The notes under the pieces were generated by a model. It worked only from the letters and a program-made list of their open reading frames with translations, ran no database searches and was not told where the DNA came from. Shown here piece by piece: positions 54,407 to 64,000 of a stretch of DNA of 64,000 nucleotides (position 1 is its first letter; the number at the start of each line of letters is the position of its first letter). The DNA comes from DATAZK01 sp965199805 (GTDB lineage Bacteria; Actinomycetota; Actinomycetes; Frankiales; Frankiaceae), in contig CBDATO010000001.1 of NCBI GenBank assembly GCA_965199805.1, positions 496,001-560,000 of the forward strand. The letters run 5' to 3'. A program made the position numbers and the translations under genes.

Positions 54407-54846
54407 CCCTCACACGCTAATCGCCTGTGCGGCACAACTGAGACCTGCGCCACATAAGTTCTGCTCGCCCAGGGCGAAACACCCGCGAGCTGGGCGATCG
54501 GCGCCGGATGGTTGGTCCGTTCGGCTGAAGCAGAAGTGACGCCGCCCGGGCCAGTAACCGAATCGGTGTTGCGCCGTTATCTCTCCTGAAGGGCCGAGGG
54601 CGGGCCTGCACCGCACGTCGGGTGCGGGGGTTCCCGCAAGGGGGCGGCTTCTTCTCGCGACAGGCGGGGCGTTGGATCCTTCGGGGGTATCCAACGCCTC
54701 GCCTGTCCCGTTTCCCGGCGAACGACGACTGGACGACCCGGCCGACCACCCTGGACCTGCGCCGACGTCATGGCGAGCCGCCATGAGGTGCGGCACGGGA
54801 CCGTACGGGCGCGGGTCAGCCCGCCCAGTTCGGGTAGTCCGGCTGC
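54407..54846. other. 440-bp gap with hairpins, candidate untranslated RNA region
   Basis: No convincing coding frame. It contains an 8-bp inverted repeat TCGCCCAG/CTGGGCGA (54465-54472 and 54490-54497), a small CCGCAC-GTCGG-GTGCGG hairpin near 54611, and a very strong hairpin at 54659-54707. The latter's position, 140 bp before the next start, and the upstream small hairpin would suit a short structured RNA with its own terminator or a leader of the downstream gene. No known riboswitch class was recognised. Confidence 0.4.
54659..54707 (+). terminator. Strong 19-bp hairpin in the non-coding gap
   Basis: Arms 54659-54677 and 54689-54707 pair over 19 positions with one G-U wobble, around an 11-nt loop containing TTCGGGGG. 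On the plus strand CCCGTTTCCC follows, a weak T-run; on the minus strand there is none. No gene on the plus strand ends just upstream, so the transcript it would stop is unidentified. Confidence 0.5.
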
Positions 54847-55053
54847 ATGACCAAACGCGCAGAAGATGACGTTCCCCTGGACGACGCCCTCGCCAATTCC
54901 CGCGACGCCACCACTGAGGGCGACCCCGACGAGGACCCCAACACCACCGGCCCCGGTAACAACGACGAGTTCGTCGGCCGGGTGCAGGGTCAGGACGAGG
55001 GTTACGCCGGCGAGACCGGTGCCGAGCGACGCGCAGCAGCCGGCGAGAGCTGA
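54847..55053 (+). CDS. Small acidic hypothetical protein
   Basis: A 68-residue, highly acidic and Gly/Asn-rich protein beginning MTKRAEDDVPLDDALANSRD, with repeated Asp/Glu and no hydrophobic core, so probably disordered. No family was recognised. Codon third positions are almost all G or C, supporting real coding. The ATG lacks a clear ribosome site and the protein could be leaderless-translated. The HIT gene follows 52 bp later. Confidence 0.55.
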   Translation: MTKRAEDDVPLDDALANSRDATTEGDPDEDPNTTGPGNNDEFVGRVQGQDEGYAGETGAERRAAAGES

Positions 55054-55105
55054 GCCGCAGACCACCTGCTGACGGGCGGGCCGGCCGTACGAGATACTTC
55101 CCGAC

Positions 55106-55558
55106 GTGCCGAGCCCGCCTGTCGCGTCCCCGGTGCCGAACTGCCTGTTCTGCGCCATCGCGTCGGGTGCGGCCCACGCCCACCTGGTCGCCTCCGACGA
55201 GCACTGTGTCGCCGTGCTCGACGTCTCCCCCGCCGCGCGGGGCCACACTCTCGTCATCCCGCGGGCCCACGTCGCCGACCTCTGGACAGCCGACCCCGAG
55301 GTGATCGCCGCCGTCGGGCGTACGTGCGCACTGGTGGCGCGTCAGATCAAGGGCACCTTGGCTCCCGACGGGCTCACGCTGCGGCAGAACAACGGCGAGG
55401 CCAGCGGCCAGAGCGTCTTCCACCTGCACGTGCACCTCGTGCCGCGCTGGCACGGTGACGGCACCGTCGGCTGGCCGTGGCCCCCGCCGCCGGATCACGA
55501 CCCCCTCGAGGTGCTACGCGAGCTCGGCCTCGACGGCCCGCCCGCCGACGCGCAATAG
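55106..55558 (+). CDS. HIT family nucleotide hydrolase/transferase
   Basis: The 150-residue product begins with CLFCAIASGAAHAHLV and ends its fold with the histidine triad HLHVHLVPR near residues 108-116. VLDVSPAARGHTLVIPRAHV is also conserved. HIT proteins hydrolyse nucleoside phosphoramidates or dinucleotides. The CxxC pair at the start may bind zinc in some members. The natural substrate is unknown. GTG at 55106 is used since no ATG is available before the conserved core. Confidence 0.9.
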   Translation: MPSPPVASPVPNCLFCAIASGAAHAHLVASDEHCVAVLDVSPAARGHTLVIPRAHVADLWTADPEVIAAVGRTCALVARQIKGTLAPDGLTLRQNNGEASGQSVFHLHVHLVPRWHGDGTVGWPWPPPPDHDPLEVLRELGLDGPPADAQ

Positions 55559-55561
55559 CGG

Positions 55562-55599
55562 GCCGGCGGCACCCGATCCGTGGAGCGGGCGCCGCCGGC
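55562..55599. terminator. Hairpin between convergent HIT and dodecin genes
   Basis: Arms 55562-55574 and 55587-55599 pair over 13 positions with one mismatch around a 12-nt loop. The stem is almost pure G and C and no T-run follows. It lies between two convergent stops 47 bp apart, so it can serve both. Confidence 0.5.
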
Positions 55600-55605
55600 T
55601 CGGGC

Positions 55606-55818
55606 TCACTGCTCCTCGAGCCGGAACCCGACCTTGATGCCGACCTGGTAGTGCTGGATGGCGCCCTCGTTGAGGTGGCCCCGGATCTCGGTGACCTCGA
55701 ACCAGTCCAGGTCGCGCAGCGTCTGCGACGCCCGGCCGATCCCGTTCTTGATGGCGTCGTCGATGCCCACTTCGGACGTGCCGACGATCTCGGTGACGCG
55801 GTAGGTGTGGTTGCTCAT
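55606..55818 (-). CDS. Dodecin
   Basis: Dodecins form hollow dodecamers that store flavins or CoA-related ligands. The 70-residue product MSNHTYRVTEIVGTSEVGID followed by DAIKNGIGRASQTLRDLDWF and GAIQHYQVGIKVGFRLEE is a near-textbook actinobacterial dodecin. The conserved Trp in LDWFEV stacks on the flavin and the Gln in IQHYQVG contacts it. The ATG at 55816-55818 is chosen over an upstream in-frame start because dodecins begin at this point. Confidence 0.94.
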   Translation of the reverse strand: MSNHTYRVTEIVGTSEVGIDDAIKNGIGRASQTLRDLDWFEVTEIRGHLNEGAIQHYQVGIKVGFRLEEQ

Positions 55819-55895
55819 GACGCGGGACGCTAGTGGTTCGGCACTCATTCGTCCGCATCGGGTTCAACCGCCGATGGTGTGGAAACCATGAGCAC

Positions 55896-56354
55896 GTGAC
55901 GGCCGGTTCCCGCAATGCGAGCACCCGTCTGATCCGCAAGATCGTCGTCACCATCGTCGGGATCGCCGTGCTCGGGCTCGGCGTCGCGGCGCTCGTGCTG
56001 CCCGGGCCCGGCGTGCTCATCATCGCCCTCGGATTCCTCATCCTGTCCAGCGAGTACGAGTGGGCCCGCCGCCGCTTCGAGACCGCCCGGCGCAAGGCCG
56101 GCGAGCTCGCCGACCAGGCCGTGAGCAACCCGCTGTCGACAGCCGCGTCCATCAGCGGCGCGCTGCTGCTCATCGCCGCCGGCATCGTCTGGGGGCTCGT
56201 CCCGTCGCTGCCGTTCAGCAGCTGGTGGTCGGCGGGGAGCCTGATCTTCGGCGGCGTCGTCGCCCTCGTGACGATCATCTACAGCGTCAACGAGGCCAAG
56301 CGGAAGCAGGCCGGCCGGCCCGATGCCGACCGTCAGGTGTCGCGCGTCAGCTGA
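55896..56354 (+). CDS. PGPGW/TIGR02611-like small membrane protein
   Basis: A 152-residue protein with two hydrophobic hairpins. The first contains the PGPG motif in GVAALVLPGPGVLIIALGFLIL, followed by LSSEYEWARRRFETARRKAG, a combination typical of the PGPGW transmembrane family. The second hairpin is at about residues 85-130. A basic cytoplasmic tail ends the protein. Function is unknown. GTG at 55896 leaves the divergent dodecin gene a 77-bp promoter gap; an in-frame ATG lies further upstream at 55833. Confidence 0.78.
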   Translation: MTAGSRNASTRLIRKIVVTIVGIAVLGLGVAALVLPGPGVLIIALGFLILSSEYEWARRRFETARRKAGELADQAVSNPLSTAASISGALLLIAAGIVWGLVPSLPFSSWWSAGSLIFGGVVALVTIIYSVNEAKRKQAGRPDADRQVSRVS

Positions 56355-56363
56355 CCGGGCGCG

Positions 56364-56720
56364 TCACGCCTCGTCGTTCGACTCGCTGATCCCGCGCACG
56401 ATCGTGTAGCCGCGCAAGCAGTCGGTGAGCTTGGCCTTGTCCTCGGAGCTCGCGTCGGTGATGTCGTAGCGCACCGGATACGCCCGGGTCGTGGCGAGCT
56501 CGTTCTTGTCGGGCGGCTCGAGGGTGGCCTTGCCGACCCCGGGGCACGCGTCACCGATCAGCTTCGCCTGCGCCGTGGACGTACCCGGGGCGAAGTGCAC
56601 GACGTACTCGTTCTTGCCCGCGGACAGGCCACATCCGCTGAGCAGAACGGCCGCGCCGATGCCGCCCGCGGCCACCAGACGGCGCAGAATCCGACTGGTC
56701 GGCGGAGCGATCATGCGCAT
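56364..56720 (-). CDS. Putative lipoprotein
   Basis: A 118-residue protein with a signal peptide MRMIAPPTSRILRRLVAAGG and a lipobox VLLSGC at about residue 30, then a soluble domain containing two further cysteines (GDACPGVG and DCLRGYTIV) that could form a disulfide. YVVHFAPGTSTAQAKLIGDA resembles a ferredoxin-fold (FtsX/permuted) extracellular segment common in actinobacterial lipoproteins, but no family is certain. ATG at 56718 or 56712 are both possible. It is divergent from the trehalase gene. Confidence 0.7.
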   Translation of the reverse strand: MRMIAPPTSRILRRLVAAGGIGAAVLLSGCGLSAGKNEYVVHFAPGTSTAQAKLIGDACPGVGKATLEPPDKNELATTRAYPVRYDITDASSEDKAKLTDCLRGYTIVRGISESNDEA

Positions 56721-56803
56721 GTGCTTTCCGGCGATAGGCGCTGGGTCCTGACCGACGCTGTAACCGTGCAGCCCATGGCTCCACTGTAGGACGGAGAGAT
56801 GTA

Positions 56804-58693
56804 ATGGCCTTGCGGATCGAGGACTACGCCATGATCGGCGACACCCACACGGCCGCCCTGGTGGGGCTCGACGGGTCCATCGACTGGCTGTGCCTCCCGC
56901 GCTTCGACTCCGGAGCGGTCTTCGCCGGTCTGCTCGGTGACGAGTCGAACGGCACCTGGAAGCTCGCGCCGCAGGACGTCGAGATCCGCTCGGTCAAGCG
57001 CCGCTACCGCGGTGACACCCTGGTGCTCGAGACCGAGTTCGAGACCGCGACCGGGGTCGCCCGCGTGGTCGACGCGATGATGCCGCTGCCCGACGAGCAC
57101 GTCCTGCTGCGCCTGGTCGAGGGCGTCTCCGGCACCGTGCAGATGCGCAGCCGCCTGGTGATGCGCTTCGACTACGGCAGCGTCACCCCATGGGTGCGCC
57201 GCGGCGACGACTCCCTGCAGGCCATCGCCGGCCCCGACGCGGTGGCGCTGCGCTCCGACGTGCACCACCACGGCCGTGACATGGAAAGCGTCGGCGACTT
57301 CACGATCCGTAACGGCGAGTCGCTGTCGTTCTCGATGCACTACTACCGCTCGCACCGCGAGCCGCCGCAGCCGATCGACGTGCGCGCCATGATCGACCGG
57401 GTCGAGGCCTGGTGGGCGAACTGGATGAGCGGCTTCAGCTACGACGGCCGCTGGCAGGACGCCGTACGCCGCAGCATCCTCACGCTCAAGGGGCTGACGT
57501 ACTCGCCCACCGGCGGCATCGTCGCCGCCGCCACGACCTCGCTGCCCGAGCAGCTCGGCGGGGTGCGCAACTGGGATTACCGCTACTGCTGGCTGCGTGA
57601 CGCCACCATCACCCTGGTCGCGCTCACCGACGCCGGCTTCGTCGCCGAGGCGACCGCCTGGCGCGAGTGGCTGCTGCGGGCCATCGCCGGTGACCCCGCC
57701 GACCTGCAGATCATGTACGGCGTCGCCGGCGAGCGGCGGCTCCCCGAGTGGGAGGTGCCCTGGCTCGGCGGCTACCAGGGTGCGGCGCCGGTCCGGATCG
57801 GCAACGCCGCGGTCGACCAGTTCCAGCTCGACGTGTACGGCGAGGTCATGGACGCCCTGTACGTCGCCCGTGACACCGCCCACCACCTGCACAGCCGCCC
57901 CTCGGCGCCCGGCGTGGGCGAGACGACGACGAACGCCCCCGAGTCCATCGCCGACATGTCGTGGTCGCTGCAGACCAAGCTGATGGACTTCCTCGAGACC
58001 GGCTGGTCCAAGCCGGACGAGGGCATCTGGGAGGTACGCGGCCCCCGCCGCCACTTCGTGCATTCGAAGGTGATGGCGTGGGTGGCGGTCGACCGCGCCG
58101 TCAAGGGCGTGCAGGAGCACGGGCTGCCCGGGCCGCTGGAGAAGTGGACGGCGCTGCGCGCGCAGATCCGCGCCGACGTGCTCGCCAACGGCTACGACGC
58201 CGAGCGCAACACCTTCACTCAGTACTACGGCTCCAAGGAGCTCGACGCCGCGCTGCTGAACATCCCCCTCGTCGGCTTCCTGCCCGGCAGCGACGAGCGG
58301 GTGCGCGGCACCATCACGGCCGTCGAGCGTGAGCTGATGAGCGACGGCTTCGTCCGCCGCTACTCGACCACCGAGGACGTCGACGGCCTGCCGCCCGGCG
58401 AAGGCGCGTTCCTCGCCTGCACCTTCTGGCTGGCCGACAACTACGCGGCGTGCGGACGGCTCGACGACGCCGTGCAGCTCTTCGAGCGGCTGCTCGACCT
58501 GCGCAACGACGTGGGGCTGCTCGCCGAGGAGTACGACCCGGTCGCCAAGCGCATGACCGGCAACTTCCCGCAGGCCTTCAGCCACGTGCCACTGGTCTAC
58601 GTCGCCCGCAACCTCTCCCGCGCCCTCGCCGGCAAGACCGAGGCGCACCGCTCTCCCTCGGCGTCGCGGTCGACGCGCGCGGCGTCGTCCTGA
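56804..58693 (+). CDS. GH15 glycoside hydrolase, mycobacterial-type trehalase/glucoamylase
   Basis: The 629-residue product starts MALRIEDYAMIGDTHTAALV and DGSIDWLCLPRFDSGAVFAG, the N-terminal beta-sandwich signature of the bacterial GH15 group. An (alpha/alpha)6 barrel follows with NWDYRYCWLRDATITL, and with GEGAFLACTFWLADNYAACG where the second catalytic Glu is expected. Mycobacterial enzymes of this type act on trehalose. GGAGAG precedes the ATG well. The cytoplasmic location and trehalose use are inferred; glucoamylase activity on maltooligosaccharides is an alternative. Confidence 0.88.
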   Translation: MALRIEDYAMIGDTHTAALVGLDGSIDWLCLPRFDSGAVFAGLLGDESNGTWKLAPQDVEIRSVKRRYRGDTLVLETEFETATGVARVVDAMMPLPDEHVLLRLVEGVSGTVQMRSRLVMRFDYGSVTPWVRRGDDSLQAIAGPDAVALRSDVHHHGRDMESVGDFTIRNGESLSFSMHYYRSHREPPQPIDVRAMIDRVEAWWANWMSGFSYDGRWQDAVRRSILTLKGLTYSPTGGIVAAATTSLPEQLGGVRNWDYRYCWLRDATITLVALTDAGFVAEATAWREWLLRAIAGDPADLQIMYGVAGERRLPEWEVPWLGGYQGAAPVRIGNAAVDQFQLDVYGEVMDALYVARDTAHHLHSRPSAPGVGETTTNAPESIADMSWSLQTKLMDFLETGWSKPDEGIWEVRGPRRHFVHSKVMAWVAVDRAVKGVQEHGLPGPLEKWTALRAQIRADVLANGYDAERNTFTQYYGSKELDAALLNIPLVGFLPGSDERVRGTITAVERELMSDGFVRRYSTTEDVDGLPPGEGAFLACTFWLADNYAACGRLDDAVQLFERLLDLRNDVGLLAEEYDPVAKRMTGNFPQAFSHVPLVYVARNLSRALAGKTEAHRSPSASRSTRAASS

Positions 58694-58703
58694 GCCGAGG
58701 CCG

Positions 58704-59441
58704 TCAGCGGGCTCTGGGGAGCCCGTTGTCAAGGGTGTCCCACTGGTTCTGGGCGACCGTGCCGGCGCCGCTGACCACCACCGGGCCGTCGTCGTCGGGC
58801 GCCGGCTCGTCGTGGCCCGCCAGCAGCCGCTGCGGCCAGCCGACGACCCCGCCGGCGGCGATCAGCACGGCGCCGCCGGCGACAGCCACCCACGGACCGG
58901 GGCCGTTCGGGATCCGGAAGCGGCTGCCCCGCAGGTCACCGACGGTGTGCAGGAAGGTCGCGATGTCGACGGGGTGGGCGATCACCGCCAGCAGCGCGGT
59001 GGCGACGATGACGAAACCGATGACGACCAGCCCGACGGCGATGGGTTGCGCCGCCGCCGGCCGGCGCGGGACGACGACCACCGCGTAGAGCACGGCGGCC
59101 AGCACGAGTGCCCCGACCGCGAACACCAGCACCACCCGGCCCTCGGTGAGTAGCAGGCCGCCGTAGCCACGCGCGTCGTCGGCCTCGTCCGGGTCCGGAT
59201 CGGTGGTGCCGAACGACAGCGTCGCCCAGGTCAGCGACGCGCCGACGATGGCGATCACGGCGCCGGCGACCACCAGCAGCGGGCAGAGCAGCGCGGCGAA
59301 CCGGGCCCGGGTCGGTGTCGCCTCCTCAGGCGTCGGAGCCTCGACCGCCGCCGCGGCCTCGGGCTCCCCCGGCAGCGGGCCGGGCAGCTGCCCGGCGAAG
59401 CCGACCGGAGGGCCGCCCGGGGAGAACGGCGGTGAGGTCAC
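58704..59441 (-). CDS. Hypothetical membrane protein with proline-rich N-terminus
   Basis: Four hydrophobic helices are visible (LLCPLLVVAGAVIAIVGASL; VVLVFAVGALVLAAVLYAVV; AVGLVVIGFVIVATALLAVI; WVAVAGGAVLIAAGGVVGW), preceded by a Pro/Gly/Ala-rich cytoplasmic segment and followed by a disordered tail. No family is recognised. The start is uncertain: GTG at 59439-59441 is the first usual start codon not deep inside the upstream acyl-CoA synthetase gene. The Pro-rich reading frame clearly continues upstream and the next GTG (59711) would overlap that gene by 145 bp. Confidence 0.6.
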   Translation of the reverse strand: MTSPPFSPGGPPVGFAGQLPGPLPGEPEAAAAVEAPTPEEATPTRARFAALLCPLLVVAGAVIAIVGASLTWATLSFGTTDPDPDEADDARGYGGLLLTEGRVVLVFAVGALVLAAVLYAVVVVPRRPAAAQPIAVGLVVIGFVIVATALLAVIAHPVDIATFLHTVGDLRGSRFRIPNGPGPWVAVAGGAVLIAAGGVVGWPQRLLAGHDEPAPDDDGPVVVSGAGTVAQNQWDTLDNGLPRAR

Positions 59442-59566
59442 GGGCTCTGCGGGCTCGTACGGCGCTGCAGGGGCATAGAAGGTGGCGGGAGGTGGTGCAT
59501 CCGCCGGCCGCGGGCCGGCGAAGCGCGACTCGTCCGGCCGCGGCCCGAAGCCGCGCGCAGGCTCGG

Positions 59567-61102
<1,536 letters not shown>

Positions 61103-61144
61103 GCTCGCGCGCTCCCCCGGTCGGTCCGATCAGTGGCGAGCAGG

Positions 61145-61912
61145 CTAGCGCGGCAGGTCGCGTACGAGCGCGGGGAGCACCTCGCCGATCGGGTCGCGCA
61201 ACACGGCGTGGGCGTCGTCGTCGTACGGCGTCTCCTGGGCGTTGATGACTACGAGACGGGCACCGGCCTGCAGCGCCGCCCCGCAGGTGCCGGCCGCGGG
61301 CTGCACGGTGAGGGAGGTGCCGACGGCGAGGAAGACGTCGCAGGCCCCGGCCGCGTCGTACGCCCGCTGCAGCACCGTGCGGTCGAGCGCCTGCCCGAAG
61401 CTGATCGTCGCGGATTTGAGGATGCCGCCGCAGGTCGGGCAGGGCGGGTCGGCCTCCCCGGCGTCGACCCGGGCGAGCGTCTCGGCCATCGGACGGCGGC
61501 GGCCGCAGTCCAGGCACTCGGCCTGCGAGAGCGTGCCGTGCAGCTCGAGCACCCGGTCCGCCGCCGACCCCGCCGCCTGGTGCAGCCCGTCGATGTTCTG
61601 CGTGAGCAGCGCCACCAGCCGCCCGCTGCGCTCGAGCTCGACCAGCGCTCGGTGGCCGGCGTTCGGCTCCGCCGTCCATGCGGCGTGCTCACGCCGGTTG
61701 ATCCACGCCTGCACCCGCAGCTGCGGATCCGCCAGATACGCCTGCAGGGTGAACATGCGCTGCGCCGCCGGGTCCTTCGTCCAGACCCCCTGCGGGCCGC
61801 GGAAGTCGGGGATGCCCGAGTCCGTGCTGATGCCCGCCCCGGTCAGCACCGTGACGGCTGAGGCGGCAGCCAGCCACTCGCGTACCTCATCGACCTCCGT
61901 CTTCGCAGCCAT
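61145..61912 (-). CDS. NAD-dependent protein deacylase (sirtuin, Sir2 family)
   Basis: Sirtuins remove acetyl or related groups from lysines using NAD. The 255-residue product has GAGISTDSGIPDFRG at about residues 25-39, TQNIDGLHQAAGS, the catalytic His in LELHGTL, a zinc ribbon (CLDC and CPTC), and VGTSLTVQPA. All key residues are present, with the usual length. It lies directly upstream of an acyl-CoA synthetase gene on the same strand, which fits the classical CobB-Acs regulatory pair. Confidence 0.93.
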   Translation of the reverse strand: MAAKTEVDEVREWLAAASAVTVLTGAGISTDSGIPDFRGPQGVWTKDPAAQRMFTLQAYLADPQLRVQAWINRREHAAWTAEPNAGHRALVELERSGRLVALLTQNIDGLHQAAGSAADRVLELHGTLSQAECLDCGRRRPMAETLARVDAGEADPPCPTCGGILKSATISFGQALDRTVLQRAYDAAGACDVFLAVGTSLTVQPAAGTCGAALQAGARLVVINAQETPYDDDAHAVLRDPIGEVLPALVRDLPR

Positions 61913-62269
61913 GACTCCACGGTGCCGCCGCGCCGTGATCCCCGCGGTTCCTCACGGGCAGTGACATGAATTCTGTGAACCGGCGGCGCACCGTCGCGGA
62001 CCAAGCGCTGTTAGTCCGGCAACGGGCAGTCCGGCTTCACCTTCGCCGGCACCACCGCCGGCAAGGCGAAGACCATCACCGTCCAGGCGTGGGACACGAC
62101 GGGGCTCGGCACCTTCACCCGCGTGAAGTAGCAGGGCCGGCAGGCGCAGCCCACCGGCCCACTGCCCGAAACGACGGCGTTACGCCGAATTGTCTCCGGT
62201 GCGCAACTGATGAATTACTGTCAGCTGCGCTCGGGGGAGTCGGTTGCTCATGCTTTCGTGAAGGAACAC
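61913..62269. other. Gap holding a gene remnant
   Basis: The 357-bp stretch between the sirtuin start and the exported protein gene holds a short coding remnant at 62015-62131. The remainder includes the likely promoter regions of both flanking genes; base composition drops near 62190-62270. No complete gene was recognised. Confidence 0.5.
62015..62131 (+). pseudogene. 3' remnant of a lost exported-protein gene
   Basis: Thirty-eight codons reading SGNGQSGFTFAGTTAGKAKT then ITVQAWDTTGLGTFTRVK and a stop. Third codon positions are almost all G or C, as in real genes here, and the alternating beta pattern resembles the last strand of an Ig-like or PKD-like secreted domain. A TAG stands immediately upstream in frame and there is no start codon, so only the end of a former gene appears to be left. 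Its original function is unknown. Confidence 0.5.
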
Positions 62270-63991
62270 ATGCCTGTGCTGCGTCATGCTGCCCCCCCAC
62301 GCCGTTTACCGGCACGCTTGAACCCGTTCCGAAGCGTCAGGAGCCTCGGCGCCGTCGTCGTCGCCGTCCTGCTGCTGCCGATCGCGGCGGCCTGTGTCCC
62401 GGCCCCGCCGAGGATCTTGCCGACGGCGCTGCACGTGAATTTCCAGCCGGCCACCGGCGTGGCCGCGCCTCGGGGCTACACGGTCGACTCGGGAGCCGCG
62501 TTCAACGGCACGCGTGGGTGGGAGACGCTGGGCGGCCTGCCGCTCGACCTGCGCGGCAACGTGCAGGTGCGCCACTCGGCACTCTCGCCTGACGTCCGGT
62601 ACGACACGCTGCAGCAGATGCAGGCGCCGCGGGGCAACCCGGTCACGACGCCGGCGCGCTGGGCCGCGGCGCTGCGCAACGGCGTCTACAACGTCACGGT
62701 CACCGTCGGCGACGCCGGCTCGCTCAACTCCGCACACTCGATCACCGCCCAGTCCGGCACGCTCAACCGGGTCGTGATGATCAACCGCTTCAAGCCGACC
62801 AGCGGCCAGCGCTGGCTCACGGTCAGCAAGCGCGTCACGGTGTCGAACGGGCTGCTGACCCTCGACCCGTCCGGCGGCAGCAACACGAAGATCGACTTCG
62901 TCGAGGCCGTCCTGGTGACGACGCCGGCGCCGCGGGCGTTGGCGCACGGTCCGTTGGACAGCGTGCTGAAGCTGCCCAGCGCTCGCGTGGTGTTCTCCGC
63001 CGTCCGTTTCGGTCCGGCCGCCGCGCCGCAGGTCGCCCGCATCTACAACACCGGTCAGCGGCCGCTCGTCATCAGCCGGCTGTCGGTGCTCGGTGCCGAC
63101 GCCGCCCAGTTCGTGCTGCGCTCCGGCCAGCCGACGACCATCACCATCCCGGTCGGCCGCACCGTCGACGTGCCGATCTCCTTCCGGCCCGTCGCCCCGA
63201 CGAATTGCCCGACCTCGGGCAACGAGTTCTCGATCGCCAACCAGACCCGGTCGGCGCAGCTGCGCTTCTTCACGAACGACCCGAGCCACCCGCTGGCCTC
63301 CATCGACCTCGCCGGCGTCTACGCGTGCGGTTTCGAGCACAGTAACGAGCCGCTGCTCGACCAGATCCTGTCGACGCTGGGCTACGCCGACCGCGTGGTG
63401 CCGGCCGGCTCGATCCCGTTTGTGCGACGCGTGCTCGGTCCGGCTACCTTCCTGCCCGGCACCGACGAGGTCTCGACCCCGTACTTCCGGGCCGCGAACC
63501 CCGCACTGCCCGTGACGCTCACGCCGCTGGCCCGCTACTCGGGCCGAGACCGTAACCCGGCGGGAACCAACCGCACCGGCTGGTTCCTCAAGGGCAGCGC
63601 GCCGACGGCGCCGTGCAACGCCGCATGCAGGGGGATCTTCACCTTCGCCCCGGACGGTCAGTTCAACTACGTGCAGAACCAGAAGCTGCTGCCCGCCGTC
63701 AGCGGGACGACCAGCTTCCGGCCCACCGGTGCCTTCGGCATCTTCAGCGGTGACGGCCGCGAGGTGGCCTTCTCCGACGACCGACTGAATGCTGCGCACA
63801 CCAATTCTGGTGCCGTGGTTCAGCCGGTGCGCTACCTGCACGACATGCGGGTCTATCCGGCCCTCGGTGCCGGCCGCGTGCCGATCGCGAACACCTTCCT
63901 GGTCGCGATCGACGTCTCGCTCGTGCCGTCGGACAAGAACTACGACTACCAGGACGTCGTCTTCGTCCTGAGCAACGTCGTACGCGGCTAG
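62270..63991 (+). CDS. Large exported beta-rich protein with ASPM/choice-of-anchor-like domain
   Basis: The 573-residue product has a basic N-terminus and hydrophobic signal (LGAVVVAVLLLPIAAACVPA) with a possible lipobox at AAAC. Residues about 50-210 (ALHVNFQPATGVAAPRGYTV; NGVYNVTVTVGDAG; KIDFVEAVLV) resemble a malectin/galactose-binding-like carbohydrate domain. Residues about 240-370 (VARIYNTGQRPLVISRLSVL; FFTNDPSHPLASIDLAGVY) fit an ASPM-SPD-2-Hydin type immunoglobulin fold. The remainder is beta-rich without recognised family. AAGGA lies 5 bp before the ATG. It is probably a cell-surface carbohydrate- or protein-binding protein. Confidence 0.75.
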   Translation: MPVLRHAAPPRRLPARLNPFRSVRSLGAVVVAVLLLPIAAACVPAPPRILPTALHVNFQPATGVAAPRGYTVDSGAAFNGTRGWETLGGLPLDLRGNVQVRHSALSPDVRYDTLQQMQAPRGNPVTTPARWAAALRNGVYNVTVTVGDAGSLNSAHSITAQSGTLNRVVMINRFKPTSGQRWLTVSKRVTVSNGLLTLDPSGGSNTKIDFVEAVLVTTPAPRALAHGPLDSVLKLPSARVVFSAVRFGPAAAPQVARIYNTGQRPLVISRLSVLGADAAQFVLRSGQPTTITIPVGRTVDVPISFRPVAPTNCPTSGNEFSIANQTRSAQLRFFTNDPSHPLASIDLAGVYACGFEHSNEPLLDQILSTLGYADRVVPAGSIPFVRRVLGPATFLPGTDEVSTPYFRAANPALPVTLTPLARYSGRDRNPAGTNRTGWFLKGSAPTAPCNAACRGIFTFAPDGQFNYVQNQKLLPAVSGTTSFRPTGAFGIFSGDGREVAFSDDRLNAAHTNSGAVVQPVRYLHDMRVYPALGAGRVPIANTFLVAIDVSLVPSDKNYDYQDVVFVLSNVVRG

Positions 63992-64000
63992 GACCGGAAC

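Noticed and set aside
54560..54720. Known riboswitch, tmRNA or 4.5S RNA
   Set aside because: No class-defining core was found: no cobalamin, TPP or ydaO consensus, no SRP tetraloop region and no tRNA-like ends.
61966..62592. 208-codon plus-strand frame starting at 61966
   Set aside because: Its residues are Arg/His/Pro-rich in the manner of a wrong frame, and it crosses both the gene remnant and the start of the exported-protein gene.

Overview
The window is high-GC bacterial DNA, and every recognisable gene points to an actinobacterium (class Actinomycetes). Supporting evidence includes the recA / DUF3046 neighbourhood, the ftsK-rodZ-rimO-pgsA-cinA-clgR-pspA order familiar from mycobacteria and streptomycetes, actinobacterial families DUF3000, DUF3090 and TIGR03085, a coproporphyrin-type haem pathway with HemQ, and a mycofactocin locus. 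Genus cannot be fixed by reading. No tRNA, rRNA, CRISPR array, transposase or prophage gene was recognised.

Layout. 1-16.5 kb is a conserved chromosomal core: the 5' part of recA behind a LexA/SOS box, DUF3046, the helicase lhr and the glycosylase nei, then a leftward block ftsK, rodZ-like, rimO, pgsA, cinA, clgR, pspA. 15.7-22.8 kb holds a rhomboid-like gene running antisense into RNase J, the dapA-rnj pair, a secreted S53 protease with three consecutive hairpins behind it, then thyX and a GNAT gene. 22.8-32.1 kb holds the haem operon hemE-hemY-hemQ, a small zinc-ribbon gene with DUF3000, a sensor pair (membrane GAF-like protein plus NarL-type kinase) divergent from its response regulator, and RNase D.

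32.2-47.6 kb is the most interesting part. An elaborate palindromic repeat is followed by a leftward molybdoenzyme maturation set (coxG, a MocA-like nucleotidyltransferase, xdhC, coxE, coxD). Only 17 bp from the coxD start, a rightward mycofactocin operon begins: mftA, mftB, mftC, two FadH/OYE-type flavoproteins, a four-gene FixABCX/ETF-like electron-transfer set, and mftF. The usual mftD, mftE and mftR are absent, as are structural genes for a molybdenum hydroxylase. The set looks like machinery for making a peptide redox cofactor and passing its electrons to flavin, iron-sulfur and probably quinone carriers.

47.7-64 kb is mixed: DoxX, TIGR03085, DUF3090, ferrochelatase, a secreted or anchored protein with 11-residue GGTVTQVG-type repeats, FabG, an alpha/beta hydrolase, a HIT protein, dodecin, a PGPGW protein, a lipoprotein, a GH15 trehalase-like enzyme, an acyl-CoA synthetase, a sirtuin, the 3' remnant of a lost gene, and a large exported beta-rich protein at the right end.
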